This document shows positions 51,787 through 59,591 of a stretch of DNA of 64,000 nucleotides, in pieces. Positions within the stretch are counted from its first letter, which is position 1; the number at the start of each line of letters is the position of its first letter. The stretch is from the NCBI RefSeq assembly GCF_026343335.1, contig NZ_JAPELX010000001.1, positions 7,440,001 through 7,504,000 on the forward strand, read 5' to 3'. Made by a program: the position numbers and the translations under genes. Source of the stretch: Streptomyces sp. NBC_00078. GTDB lineage: Bacteria; Actinomycetota; Actinomycetes; Streptomycetales; Streptomycetaceae. The notes below the pieces were generated by a model that saw only the letters and a list, made by a program, of their open reading frames with translations, had not been told where the DNA came from and made no database searches.

Positions 51787-53184
51787 ATGACCACAACCCT
51801 GGCTCCCCCGGTCCCCATCGGGAAGGCCGCTGTCGGAGCCCTCGGTTTACTGGCACTGTCCACCGGCGCTCTGGAGTCGGTGGTGTCACCGACGATCCCG
51901 CTCCTGGAACGCGAACTGGACATGAGCCAGTCCGAAGGGGCGCTGCTCAGCATCGTGCTCCTCATCACCGGGGCACTCATCACGCCATTGGCAGGCAAGT
52001 TCGGCGACCGCTACGGCGGGAAACGGGTCCTGATCCGGCTGATGGCGGTCGTCGCGGTCGGCGGCACGGTGTCCGCCCTGGCCCCGAACCTGCCCGTGCT
52101 GCTGCTCGGGCAGGTGCTGCAAGGGGCGATGGTGGGCGCGCTTCCCCTGTCGTTCATCGTCGTGCGCAAAAACCTGCCCCCGGGAGAGTCGAAGGTCGCC
52201 ATCGGGGTGGTCAGCGGACTCTTCGTCGGGGGAGGGATGGTCGGCATGCTGTCGGCCGGGCCGGTGGCGGAAGAGCTCTCCCGGCACTGGATGTTCGCGC
52301 TGCCCACGATCGCGGTCATCGGGGCCACCCTGCTTGTGAATAGGCTCATGCCGTCCGACCAGCCGGGCGGGTCGGACGGCGCCGGCATCGACTGGCCCGG
52401 CCTGCTGCTCCTGAGCGGGATGCTGGTCACGCTCATGCTCGTACTCGCGCTGGCGCCCGAAGCGGCCTCGCAACCACTCGTGCTCGGCGCCCTCGTCGTG
52501 TTTCTGGCCGTCTTCGTCACCGGTTGGGTGTCCGTCGAACGGCGTGCGGCCTCTCCGATGATCGATCTGCACATGCTGGCACGGCCCGCGATCTGGAAGG
52601 CGTGTGCGCTGACATTCGTGATCTGCCTCGGCACCTCGATGGCGGTCTATCTCGTTCCGCAGCTGCTCGACGAGCGCGGCGACGGGTACGGATTCAGCGC
52701 CAGCGCCACCGAGATCGGCTTCTTCCTGCTGCCCGGCGCCGTGGCCGCGACGCTGGCCGGGCCGCTCGGCGGGATCGGGGACCGGCGTTTCGGCTCGCGT
52801 GCCGTGGTCAACACCGGGGTCGTCATGATGGCCGTCTCCCTGGTCGTCCTGGCGTCCGTGCACACCGAGGTCTGGCACGTCGTCGTCGGCAAGGCGCTGA
52901 TCGCGCTGGCCAACGGCCTGTGCGTCACGGCGATGATGACCAGCACCGCCACGGCCGTCGATGCCAAGGACACCGGCATCGCCACAAGCCTGATCCTGGT
53001 GAGCCGCGTACTCGGCTACGCCGTGGGCGGGCAGCTCGGTGGTGCGCTCCTCACCGCCGCAACCCCTTCGGGGTCGAAGGTCGCGGCCGAATCGGCCTAC
53101 GGCACCGGCTTCGTCATAGCCGGAGTCGTCACGTCGCTGGCCCTGTTCGTCACTCGCACCATGCCCAAAGGAGTCAAGGAATGA
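51787..53184 (+). CDS. MFS efflux transporter (DHA2-like)
   Basis: A 465-residue transporter with 13-14 predicted spans. Motif A is GKFGDRYGGKRVLI after the second span; the proline/glycine-rich motif C-like segment GLFVGGGMVGMLSAGPVAEEL follows the fifth. The 14-span layout fits the drug-proton antiporter DHA2 group. GGAAAGGAC precedes the ATG at 51787. Its stop overlaps the start of an FAD monooxygenase by four bases, so drug modification and efflux are probably made together. Confidence 0.92.
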   Translation: MTTTLAPPVPIGKAAVGALGLLALSTGALESVVSPTIPLLERELDMSQSEGALLSIVLLITGALITPLAGKFGDRYGGKRVLIRLMAVVAVGGTVSALAPNLPVLLLGQVLQGAMVGALPLSFIVVRKNLPPGESKVAIGVVSGLFVGGGMVGMLSAGPVAEELSRHWMFALPTIAVIGATLLVNRLMPSDQPGGSDGAGIDWPGLLLLSGMLVTLMLVLALAPEAASQPLVLGALVVFLAVFVTGWVSVERRAASPMIDLHMLARPAIWKACALTFVICLGTSMAVYLVPQLLDERGDGYGFSASATEIGFFLLPGAVAATLAGPLGGIGDRRFGSRAVVNTGVVMMAVSLVVLASVHTEVWHVVVGKALIALANGLCVTAMMTSTATAVDAKDTGIATSLILVSRVLGYAVGGQLGGALLTAATPSGSKVAAESAYGTGFVIAGVVTSLALFVTRTMPKGVKE

Positions 53185-54401
53185 CCCTCACCGATCAGCT
53201 GACGGATGTCCGTAGCACGCCGAGGCACAAGGTCCTGATATCCGGGGCTGGCATCGCGGGGCCCGCCCTCGCGTTCTGGCTGAACCGCTACGGATACGCG
53301 GTCACGGTCGTGGACAAGGCGCCCACCCTGCGTGGGGGTGGCTATCCCATCGACGTGCGCGGCACCGCACTGGAAGTCGTCCGGAGGATGGGGATCGTGC
53401 CGCGGCTGCGGGACGCGCACATCGACCTGCGGCGGCTGACCTTCCTCGACTCGGACGGCAGCGAGGTGACCTCCCTGCACCCGCATGCCGTCACCGGCGG
53501 CGTCGCGGGACGGGACCTGGAGGTACGGCGCGGGGATCTGACGGAAGCGCTGTACACGGCGGTCCGTGACGACGTGGAGTTCCTGTTCAACGACTCCATC
53601 GACACCCTCGACCAGAGCGACCACGGGGTCGACGTCACCTTCCGCGGGGGCGGCAGCCGTACGTTCGACATGGTGTTCGGTGCGGACGGCATGCACTCGC
53701 GCACCCGGGAGATGCTGTTCGGCCCCGAAGAGCAGTTCCACCGCTACCTCGGCTACTGCTTCGCTGTGTTCACCATGCGCAACACCTTCGGGCTCTCCCA
53801 CGAGACCGTGATGTGGAACGCCCCGGGCAGGGCCGCGGCACTCTACGCCGTGGGGGACGACGACGAGGTGCACGCCTTCCTGAACTTCGCCCGGCCGGAG
53901 CCGCCCATGGACGCGTTCCGGGACCCGCAGGCCCAACGCGACCTGGTCGCCAAGGTCTTCGCCGACGCGGGATGGGAGGTCCCGGGCATGCTGGCGGCCC
54001 TGCGCGAGGCGGAGGACCTGTTCTTCGACGGGGTCAGCCAGATCCGCATGCCCCGCTGGTCCAGCGGCAGGGTCGCGCTGGTCGGCGACGCCGCGTACGC
54101 GCCCTCGTTCCTCACCGGACAGGGCACCAGCCTCGCGCTCGTCGGCGCGTACATGCTCGCCGGCTGCCTCGCGGACCGGGGTCACGGCGCGGGCTTCGCC
54201 GCCTACGAACGCGACACCCGGCAGTTCGTGACCGCGAACCAGGGGCTGGTCGGCCAGGGCGGCGCCACCCTCTTCCCCACCACCGCCCAGGCCCTGGAGC
54301 AGCGCAACGAACGACTGCGCAGCCTCAGCGCCATGCCCCCGGCGGAGGGAAAACTGGCTCATTCGGCGCTCACTCTGCTTGAGCCCCTGCGCCCGGCATG
54401 A
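53181..54401 (+). CDS. FAD-dependent aromatic/antibiotic monooxygenase
   Basis: A 406-residue group A flavin monooxygenase (PHBH fold). The FAD motif GxGxxG is in LISGAGIAGPALAFWLNRYG, the DG motif in FGADGMHSRTRE, and the GD motif in VALVGDAAYAPSFLTGQGTSLAL. Sequence style is that of Tet(X)-like and rifampicin-type inactivating enzymes and of polyketide hydroxylases. It is translationally coupled to the MFS pump, which favours self-protection or detoxification over biosynthesis, since no other biosynthetic genes are near. Confidence 0.92.
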   Translation: MTLTDQLTDVRSTPRHKVLISGAGIAGPALAFWLNRYGYAVTVVDKAPTLRGGGYPIDVRGTALEVVRRMGIVPRLRDAHIDLRRLTFLDSDGSEVTSLHPHAVTGGVAGRDLEVRRGDLTEALYTAVRDDVEFLFNDSIDTLDQSDHGVDVTFRGGGSRTFDMVFGADGMHSRTREMLFGPEEQFHRYLGYCFAVFTMRNTFGLSHETVMWNAPGRAAALYAVGDDDEVHAFLNFARPEPPMDAFRDPQAQRDLVAKVFADAGWEVPGMLAALREAEDLFFDGVSQIRMPRWSSGRVALVGDAAYAPSFLTGQGTSLALVGAYMLAGCLADRGHGAGFAAYERDTRQFVTANQGLVGQGGATLFPTTAQALEQRNERLRSLSAMPPAEGKLAHSALTLLEPLRPA

Positions 54402-54504
54402 CCGCCGAGCCGGGTCGGGCCCTGCTGGCTGATGGAACTCCATCTGGAACAAGCCGAGCCGTTCCGTCACCGACCCGTGTCATGTCGTCAGCGCGGGTCG
54501 ACGC

Positions 54505-54610
54505 GCGGCCGTAGCGGGCGATCGTCTTGTTCAGCTGTTTCTCGTCGGCAGCCTCGACGAGCTCGTTCTCCAGCTTCGTGGCGAGCGTGTAGCGCACCCG
54601 GTAACTCCGG
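54505..54610 (-). pseudogene. IS21-family IstB ATPase fragment
   Basis: The minus strand reads YRVRYTLATKLENELVEAAD then EKQLNKTIARYGR, a well conserved internal piece of the IstB helper ATPase between Walker A and Walker B. Both flanks are missing and the frame turns to noise after RYGR. Confidence 0.7.
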
Positions 54611-54643
54611 GCGGCCCCGCCGCTGTCGTTCTCGCACCGGCCG

Positions 54644-54829
54644 TCACCGGGGAAGCTGGGCGGTCTTCGCCGGATGGGCCACGCCGACGTAGTGCATGGC
54701 GGTCTTCTCCGTGATGCCGAACAGGCGCATCAGCTTCAGCGGATCGCCCATGTCGAACGCTTCGTTGAGGATCCGGTCCTGCCGGGACCGAGTGTCCGCG
54801 TACTCCTTGAAGTGGCCCTGGCCCGCCCG
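54644..54829 (-). pseudogene. C-terminal fragment of a recombinase/transposon-type protein
   Basis: RAGQGHFKEYADTRSRQDRI followed by NEAFDMGDPLKLMRLFGITEKTAMHYVGVAHP resembles the helix-turn-helix-like C-terminus of actinobacterial tyrosine-recombinase-type mobile-element proteins. The catalytic portion is missing. It lies head to head with an integrase remnant. Confidence 0.5.
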
Positions 54830-54896
54830 AGTCTCAGAGGAACACGTGGGATGCCGCACAGTCAGAGGATCCTCACAGCCGGTCAACAAGGAGCGC

Positions 54897-55166
54897 GAGA
54901 AGTGCCTCGCACTCGAATGGTTCACCGTCCACGACTTGCCCGACGACATCATCGAGCACGCCTATGCATCTCTGCTGATCGCCGCGGGGGAGTCCGTTAA
55001 GGTCGTGTCGGAGCGACTGGGGCACACCAACGCTGCGATGACCCTGAACGTCTACAGTCACCTCTTCCCTGAGTCGGAGGACCGAACCAGGGCAGCGGTG
55101 GACACGGCGTTCGGTGCCCTCGCTGGCGAATGTGCCCCGGATGTGCCCTCTCAGCCCGAGGACTGA
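54897..55166 (+). pseudogene. Phage/ICE tyrosine integrase C-terminal remnant
   Basis: The reading VHDLPDDIIEHAYASLLIAA then GESVKVVSERLGHTNAAMTL and NVYSHLFPESEDRTRAAVD is the C-terminal catalytic domain of a tyrosine integrase: the HxxR box is damaged (HDLRH replaced by HDLPDD), the LGH box is intact, and the nucleophilic tyrosine is in NVYSHLF. No N-terminal or core-binding domain precedes it. It directly abuts the conserved purine-catabolism block, marking the right edge of the variable region. Confidence 0.75.
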
Positions 55167-55204
55167 GAGAACGCGCAGGTCAGAGCCGATGTCATGGGGG
55201 CGCA

Positions 55205-55465
55205 GTGCGATTGCGAGTGGAGTTCACGACCGAGCCCTTCGATCTCGACGAGGCGCCCGCGCACGCGGTGGTCGCCCGTCAGGTCATCGAGGCGGCCGAG
55301 CTCGACGCGGTGGACGTCGGCCCGTTCGGCAACACGGCTGAGGGCGGCTCCGACGCCGTGCTCACCGCCGTGGACGCCCTGCTCCGCAAGACGCTGGAGG
55401 CCGGTGCCACCCGGGTCTCGCTGCAGGTGAACGTCGTCGGCGCCGACGGAGAGGGCGACGAGTGA
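55205..55465 (+). CDS. Small thiamine-binding/MTH1187-like protein
   Basis: An 86-residue protein with alternating strand-helix pattern: VEFTTEPFDLDEAPAHAVVARQVIEAAELDAVDVGPFGNTAEG then ALLRKTLEAGATRVSLQVNVV. The GPxGNTxEG turn and C-terminal helix-strand resemble the YqgV/MTH1187 thiamine-binding fold. The start is uncertain (GTG 55205, TTG 55211 or GTG 55217). It overlaps the next regulator gene by GTGA. A ligand-sensing role for the following regulator is a possibility, not shown. Confidence 0.65.
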   Translation: MRLRVEFTTEPFDLDEAPAHAVVARQVIEAAELDAVDVGPFGNTAEGGSDAVLTAVDALLRKTLEAGATRVSLQVNVVGADGEGDE

Positions 55466-55830
55466 CCGGCACCGGGGACGAGCCGTTCATCACGGCCGTG
55501 AAGCCGCTGGTCGACGCCATGGGCGGCGAGATGCTCCCGCCCGACGAGGCCGGCCCCGACGACGTCGTGCTCTCCTGGCAGGGCGTCGACGCGGTCGCCG
55601 TACGCCTGCCCCAGCTCGCGGACTCCCTGGATCACATCCTGGCCGCGATGGAGCGCAAGCAGGGCAAGCCCCTGGCCGAGCTGGACCGCAAGGCCAAGCA
55701 GGAGGTCGTACGGATACTTGAGGCGCGCGGCGCCTTCTCCGTGCGGCACGGCGTGGAGACCGTCGCGGGCGCGCTCGGCGTCAGCCGCTTCACGGTCTAC
55801 AACTACCTGAACCGCGACAAGGAAGGCTGA
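55462..55830 (+). CDS. Helix-turn-helix protein (YheO/DauR-type C-terminal domain)
   Basis: A 122-residue protein. The C-terminal half (KPLAELDRKAKQEVVRILEARGAFSVRHGVETVAGALGVSRFTVYNYL) is an HTH_22 domain as found at the end of YheO/DauR regulators; the N-terminal half lacks their full PAS domain. It lies upstream of the uricase operon on the same strand and is a candidate regulator for it, perhaps binding the TCAACA-N3-TGTTGA site 28 bases after its stop. Translation is coupled to the small gene before it. Confidence 0.78.
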   Translation: MTGTGDEPFITAVKPLVDAMGGEMLPPDEAGPDDVVLSWQGVDAVAVRLPQLADSLDHILAAMERKQGKPLAELDRKAKQEVVRILEARGAFSVRHGVETVAGALGVSRFTVYNYLNRDKEG

Positions 55831-55857
55831 GGCCTTCAGGGTTTGGCCCCCAAATTT

Positions 55858-55898
55858 TCAACAAAGTGTTGACGGAGTGTTGCCGGAAGGCGTTAGCT
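55858..55898 (+). promoter_or_regulatory. Uricase operon promoter with TCAACA-N3-TGTTGA operator
   Basis: The perfect dyad TCAACAAAGTGTTGA (55858-55872) overlaps the -35 TTGACG (55869-55874); the -10 TTAGCT (55893-55898) is 18 bases further. Geometry and operator are the same as at the catalase promoter. Confidence 0.7.
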
Positions 55899-55950
55899 GT
55901 CCGCAGCCCGTTCAGCACGAAGGCCGCCCTTCGCGGCCACGGAGGCTTCC

Positions 55951-56460
55951 GTGACTTCGACTTCCACGCCCCGGGGCCTGACCCGGTTCAACGCACTGGA
56001 GGATGATGCGGCCCTCGCCGCCCTCCACGAGGCGTGTGCCTCCACCGCCTGGGCGACGCGGCTGCTCGCGGCCCGTCCCTATGCCACCGCCGAGGACCTC
56101 TTCGCCGCCAGCGACGCCGCCATGGCCGAGCTGACCGGTGCGGACCTGGCGGAGGCGATGGCCGGGCACCCGCCGATCGGCCGCCCCAAGCCGGGGGATC
56201 CCACCTCGGCGCGGGAGCAGCGCGGCATGGCCGGCGCCTCCGAGGAGCTCAGGTCGGAGATGCTCGAACTGAACCTGGCCTACCAGGACGTGTTCGGCCA
56301 TGTCTTCCTCATCTGCGCCACCGGCAGGACCGGTGAGCAGATGCGGGACGCGGTCAAGGAGCGGATCGGGAACTCGCCGGAGCAGGAGAGGGAGATCGTC
56401 CGCGCCGAGCTGGGCAAGATCAACCGTATCCGGCTCGCCCTGCTCGTCGAAGACGACTGA
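55951..56460 (+). CDS. uraD: 2-oxo-4-hydroxy-4-carboxy-5-ureidoimidazoline (OHCU) decarboxylase
   Basis: A 169-residue enzyme converting OHCU to S-allantoin and CO2, the third step of urate breakdown. The catalytic histidine is in GHPPIGRPK, and the SAREQRGMAG motif follows; LRSEMLELNLAYQDVFGHVFLICATGRT is the conserved substrate-binding helix pair. GGAGG precedes the GTG at 55951. It is first in the operon uraD-uraH-uricase, with a strong operator-bearing promoter. Confidence 0.94.
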   Translation: MTSTSTPRGLTRFNALEDDAALAALHEACASTAWATRLLAARPYATAEDLFAASDAAMAELTGADLAEAMAGHPPIGRPKPGDPTSAREQRGMAGASEELRSEMLELNLAYQDVFGHVFLICATGRTGEQMRDAVKERIGNSPEQEREIVRAELGKINRIRLALLVEDD

Positions 56461-56475
56461 AGAGGACTGCGCAGC

Positions 56476-56895
56476 ATGAGCACCAGCACCACCGCCTCGG
56501 TGTCCACGCACATCCTGGACACCAGCATCGGCCGCCCCGCCGAGGGAGTCGCCGTCCAGCTCGCGGCCCGCGCAGGCCGCTCCGCCCCTTTCGGGCACGG
56601 AGGGGACTGGCAGGCGCTCGGCGGGTCCGCGACGGATGCCGACGGCCGGTGCAAGGACCTTCCGGACCTGCCGGAGGGCACCACCCACGTACGGCTCGAC
56701 TTCGCCGTCGAGGCGTATTTCCTGAAGTCCGAGAACAAGCAAGCCGATGCGCAGCAGGACGCCCCCGCGAACCGGGACAGCGGTGCCGTGTTCTTCCCCG
56801 AGGTGGCGATCACCTTCGCCGTGAAGCCCGGGGAGCACTACCACGTACCGCTGCTGCTCAACCCGTTCGGCTACTCCGTTTACCGAGGGAGCTAG
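56476..56895 (+). CDS. uraH: 5-hydroxyisourate hydrolase (transthyretin-like)
   Basis: A 139-residue transthyretin-fold enzyme that hydrolyses 5-hydroxyisourate, the uricase product, to OHCU. The N-terminal motif VSTHILDTSIGRPAEGVAVQL carries the first catalytic histidine; PEVAITFAVKPGEHYHVPLLLNPFGYSVYRGS provides the second histidine and the C-terminal YRGS signature. An insert (SENKQADAQQDAPANRD) lengthens one loop relative to the usual ~110-residue form. It lies 15 bases after uraD and six before the uricase gene. Confidence 0.95.
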   Translation: MSTSTTASVSTHILDTSIGRPAEGVAVQLAARAGRSAPFGHGGDWQALGGSATDADGRCKDLPDLPEGTTHVRLDFAVEAYFLKSENKQADAQQDAPANRDSGAVFFPEVAITFAVKPGEHYHVPLLLNPFGYSVYRGS

Positions 56896-56900
56896 CAGAC

Positions 56901-57857
56901 ATGGCAGTCAATTCCCGCCCAGCCCACCCTGTGATCCTGGGACAGAACCAGTACGGCAAGGCCGAGAACCGAGTCGTCAAGATCACGCGGGACGGCGCCA
57001 CCCACCACATCAAGGACCTGAACGTGTCCGTCGCGCTGAGCGGCGACATGGACGAGGTCCACTACTCCGGCTCGAACGCCAACGTCCTGCCGACCGACAC
57101 CACCAAGAACACGGTGTTCGCGTTCGCCAAGGAGCACGGCATCGAGTCGGCCGAGCAGTTCGGCATCCACCTGGCCCGGCACTTCGTGACCAGCCAGGAG
57201 CCGATCAAGACCGCCCGGATCCGCATCGAGGAGTACACCTGGGAGCGGATCGCGGCGTCCGACGCCAACTCGCAGTTCATCGGCGCGGACGAGGTCAAGC
57301 ACTCGTTCGTCAGGAAGGGCCAGGAGACCCGGCTGACGCAGGTCACCTACGACGGCTCGTCGTGGGAGGTCGTCTCCGGACTCAAGGACCTGACGGTGAT
57401 GAACTCGACCAACTCCGAGTTCTGGGGCTACGTCAAGGACAAGTACACGACGCTGCAGGAGGCGTACGACCGCATCCTGGCCACGTCGGTCTCGGCCCGC
57501 TGGCGGTTCAACTGGACCGACGACGAGCAGAAGATGCCCAACTGGGAGAAGTCCTACGAGCAGAGCAGGAAGCACATGCTCCAGGCCTTCGCCGAGACGT
57601 ACTCGCTCTCGCTGCAGCAGACCCTGTACCAAATGGGTTCGCGCATCATCAACAATCGCAGTGAGATCGACGAGGTCCGCTTCTCGCTGCCGAACAAGCA
57701 CCACTTCCTCGTCGACCTGGAGCCCTTCGGGCTGAAGAACGCCACCGAAGACGGTGCCGTGTACTTCGCCGCCGACCGCCCCTACGGACTGATCGAGGGG
57801 ACCGTCCTGCGGGACGGCTGCGAGCCGAAGATCCCGGTGGACCTCACCAACCTCTGA
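56901..57857 (+). CDS. Uricase (urate oxidase)
   Basis: A 318-residue cofactor-free oxidase turning urate, oxygen and water into 5-hydroxyisourate and hydrogen peroxide. The two T-fold domains are visible. The catalytic lysine-threonine pair is represented by YGKAENRVVKI and LPTDTTKNTVFAFAKEHG, and the conserved FWGYVKDKYTTLQEAYDRILATS and MPNKHHF-like LPNKHHFLVDL segments are present. Length matches actinobacterial uricases. GAGGGAG precedes the ATG. The peroxide by-product explains the shared operator with catalase. Confidence 0.96.
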   Translation: MAVNSRPAHPVILGQNQYGKAENRVVKITRDGATHHIKDLNVSVALSGDMDEVHYSGSNANVLPTDTTKNTVFAFAKEHGIESAEQFGIHLARHFVTSQEPIKTARIRIEEYTWERIAASDANSQFIGADEVKHSFVRKGQETRLTQVTYDGSSWEVVSGLKDLTVMNSTNSEFWGYVKDKYTTLQEAYDRILATSVSARWRFNWTDDEQKMPNWEKSYEQSRKHMLQAFAETYSLSLQQTLYQMGSRIINNRSEIDEVRFSLPNKHHFLVDLEPFGLKNATEDGAVYFAADRPYGLIEGTVLRDGCEPKIPVDLTNL

Positions 57858-57878
57858 CCATCCCTTCCGCGGCACCCT

Positions 57879-57905
57879 CGGCCGGGGAGCCCGCCTCCCC
57901 GGCCG
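57879..57905. terminator. Hairpin after the uricase gene
   Basis: CGGCCGGGGAG and CTCCCCGGCCG form an 11-base stem with a 5-base loop, flanked by CCGCGG on both sides. It probably reduces transcription into the deaminase gene. Confidence 0.7.
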
Positions 57906-57975
57906 CGGCACTCAAAACTCCCAGGGTCCTGCCGTGCCCTCTCCGCAAAGTCCATTGAGCGAAAAGGACGACATC

Positions 57976-59352
57976 ATGGCAGCAGCCCAGCGCATCGTCA
58001 TCGAGAACTGTTCGATCGCGACGGTCGACGCAGACGACACCGAGTACGCGAGCGGGTACGTCGTCATCGCCGGCAACCGCATCGAGTCCCTCGGCGCGGG
58101 CGCGGCCCCCGAGGGCCTGGAGAACGTCGTACGCCGCATCGACGCCTCCGGCCATCTGGTGACCCCCGGCCTGGTCAACACCCACCACCACTTCTACCAG
58201 TGGATCACCCGGGGCCTGGCCACCGACCACAACCTCTTCGACTGGCTCGTCGCGCTGTACCCGACCTGGGCGCGCATCGACGAGCCGATGGTCTACGCCG
58301 CGGCACAGGGCTCGCTGGGCATGATGGCCCGCGGTGGTGTCACGACCGCGATGGACCACCACTACGTCTTCCCGAAGGACTCCGGCGACCTGTCCGGCGC
58401 GATCATCCGGGCCGCCCGCGAGATGGGCGTCCGCTTCACCCTCGCCCGCGGGTCCATGGACCGCAGCGAGAAGGACGGCGGCCTGCCCCCGGACTTCGCC
58501 GTCGAGACCCTCGAAGGCGCCCTCGCCGCGACCGAGGCCACCGTCAACGAGCACCACGACGCCTCCTTCGACGCGATGATCCAGGTGGCCGTGGCCCCCT
58601 GCTCGCCGTTCTCCGTCTCCACCGAACTCATGCGTGAAGGCGCCGAGTTGGCCCGCCGCCTCGGTGTGCGCCTGCACACCCACGGCTCGGAGACCGTCGA
58701 GGAGGAGCAGTTCTGCAAGGAACTGTTCGGCATGGGCCCGACCGACTACTTCGAGTCCACCGGCTGGCTCGGCGAGGACGTGTGGATGGCGCACTGCGTC
58801 CACATGAACGACTCCGACATCGCCGCCTTCGCCCGTACGAGGACGGGCGTAGCCCACTGCCCGTCCTCCAACGCCCGGCTGGCCGCGGGGATCGCACGGG
58901 TCCCCGACATGCTGGCGGCCGGCGTCCCGGTCGGCCTCGGTGTCGACGGCACCGCCTCCAACGAGTCCGGCGAACTGCACACCGAACTGCGCAACGCCCT
59001 GCTCATCAACCGCCTCGGTGCGCACCGGGAAGCGGCGCTCAACGCCCGCCAGGCGCTGCGCCTCGGCACCTACGGCGGCGCCCAGGTCCTGGGCCGCTCC
59101 GCCGAGATCGGCTCCCTGGAGCCGGGCAAGCTGGCCGACCTGGTGCTGTGGAAGCTGGACACCCTCGCCCACGCCTCCATCGCCGACCCGGTCACCGCGC
59201 TCGTCTTCGGCGCCGCCGCCCCGGTCACCGCGTCCTTCGTGAACGGCCGCCAGATCGTCGGGGCCGGCCGTCTGCTGCACGTCGACGAGGACGCCGTCGC
59301 CCGCTCCACACGGCACGAGGCCCGGCGTCTGGCGCAGCTCGCCGCGCAGTAA
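57976..59352 (+). CDS. 8-oxoguanine/guanine-type deaminase (amidohydrolase)
   Basis: A 458-residue TIM-barrel amidohydrolase. Metal ligands are seen in LVNTHHHFYQ (HxH), RLHTHGSETVEE, WMAHCVHMND and LGVDGTASNESG (catalytic aspartate). This set, with the C-terminal PGKLADLVLWKLD, matches the cytosine/guanine-type deaminases annotated as 8-oxoguanine deaminase. That activity would produce urate directly, feeding the uricase just upstream; guanine deamination to xanthine is the alternative. AAAAGGAC precedes ATG 57976. Confidence 0.9.
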   Translation: MAAAQRIVIENCSIATVDADDTEYASGYVVIAGNRIESLGAGAAPEGLENVVRRIDASGHLVTPGLVNTHHHFYQWITRGLATDHNLFDWLVALYPTWARIDEPMVYAAAQGSLGMMARGGVTTAMDHHYVFPKDSGDLSGAIIRAAREMGVRFTLARGSMDRSEKDGGLPPDFAVETLEGALAATEATVNEHHDASFDAMIQVAVAPCSPFSVSTELMREGAELARRLGVRLHTHGSETVEEEQFCKELFGMGPTDYFESTGWLGEDVWMAHCVHMNDSDIAAFARTRTGVAHCPSSNARLAAGIARVPDMLAAGVPVGLGVDGTASNESGELHTELRNALLINRLGAHREAALNARQALRLGTYGGAQVLGRSAEIGSLEPGKLADLVLWKLDTLAHASIADPVTALVFGAAAPVTASFVNGRQIVGAGRLLHVDEDAVARSTRHEARRLAQLAAQ

Positions 59353-59413
59353 CGCCCTTCTCCGCAGCGGCACTTGGTCTCCGGCCGGGAGGGACGGCTC
59401 CCGGTCGGTAGCT

Positions 59414-59435
59414 GTGGACCCCAGCAAGGGTCCAC
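59414..59435. terminator. Hairpin after the deaminase gene
   Basis: GTGGACCC and GGGTCCAC form an 8-base stem with a 6-base loop, 62 bases beyond the deaminase stop. Confidence 0.6.
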
Positions 59436-59591
59436 GGCGGCCGTCTCCGGGGCGCGCACCGATGTGCGCACCCCGGAACGGTCACCGTTCCCCTCCCCGT
59501 GAACGGCCCGTCCGGGTCCCGCACGACCACACGCACCACCTCCATGAAACCCACGTCAGAGCCGACGTGTCACCCGCCCGGAGGAGCCGCC

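Noticed and set aside
54644..55166. A functional integrase and attachment site at the right edge
   Set aside because: The HxxR box is broken, N-terminal domains are missing, and no 40-base copy of the tRNA-Pro fragment could be found around 55.17-55.21 kb.
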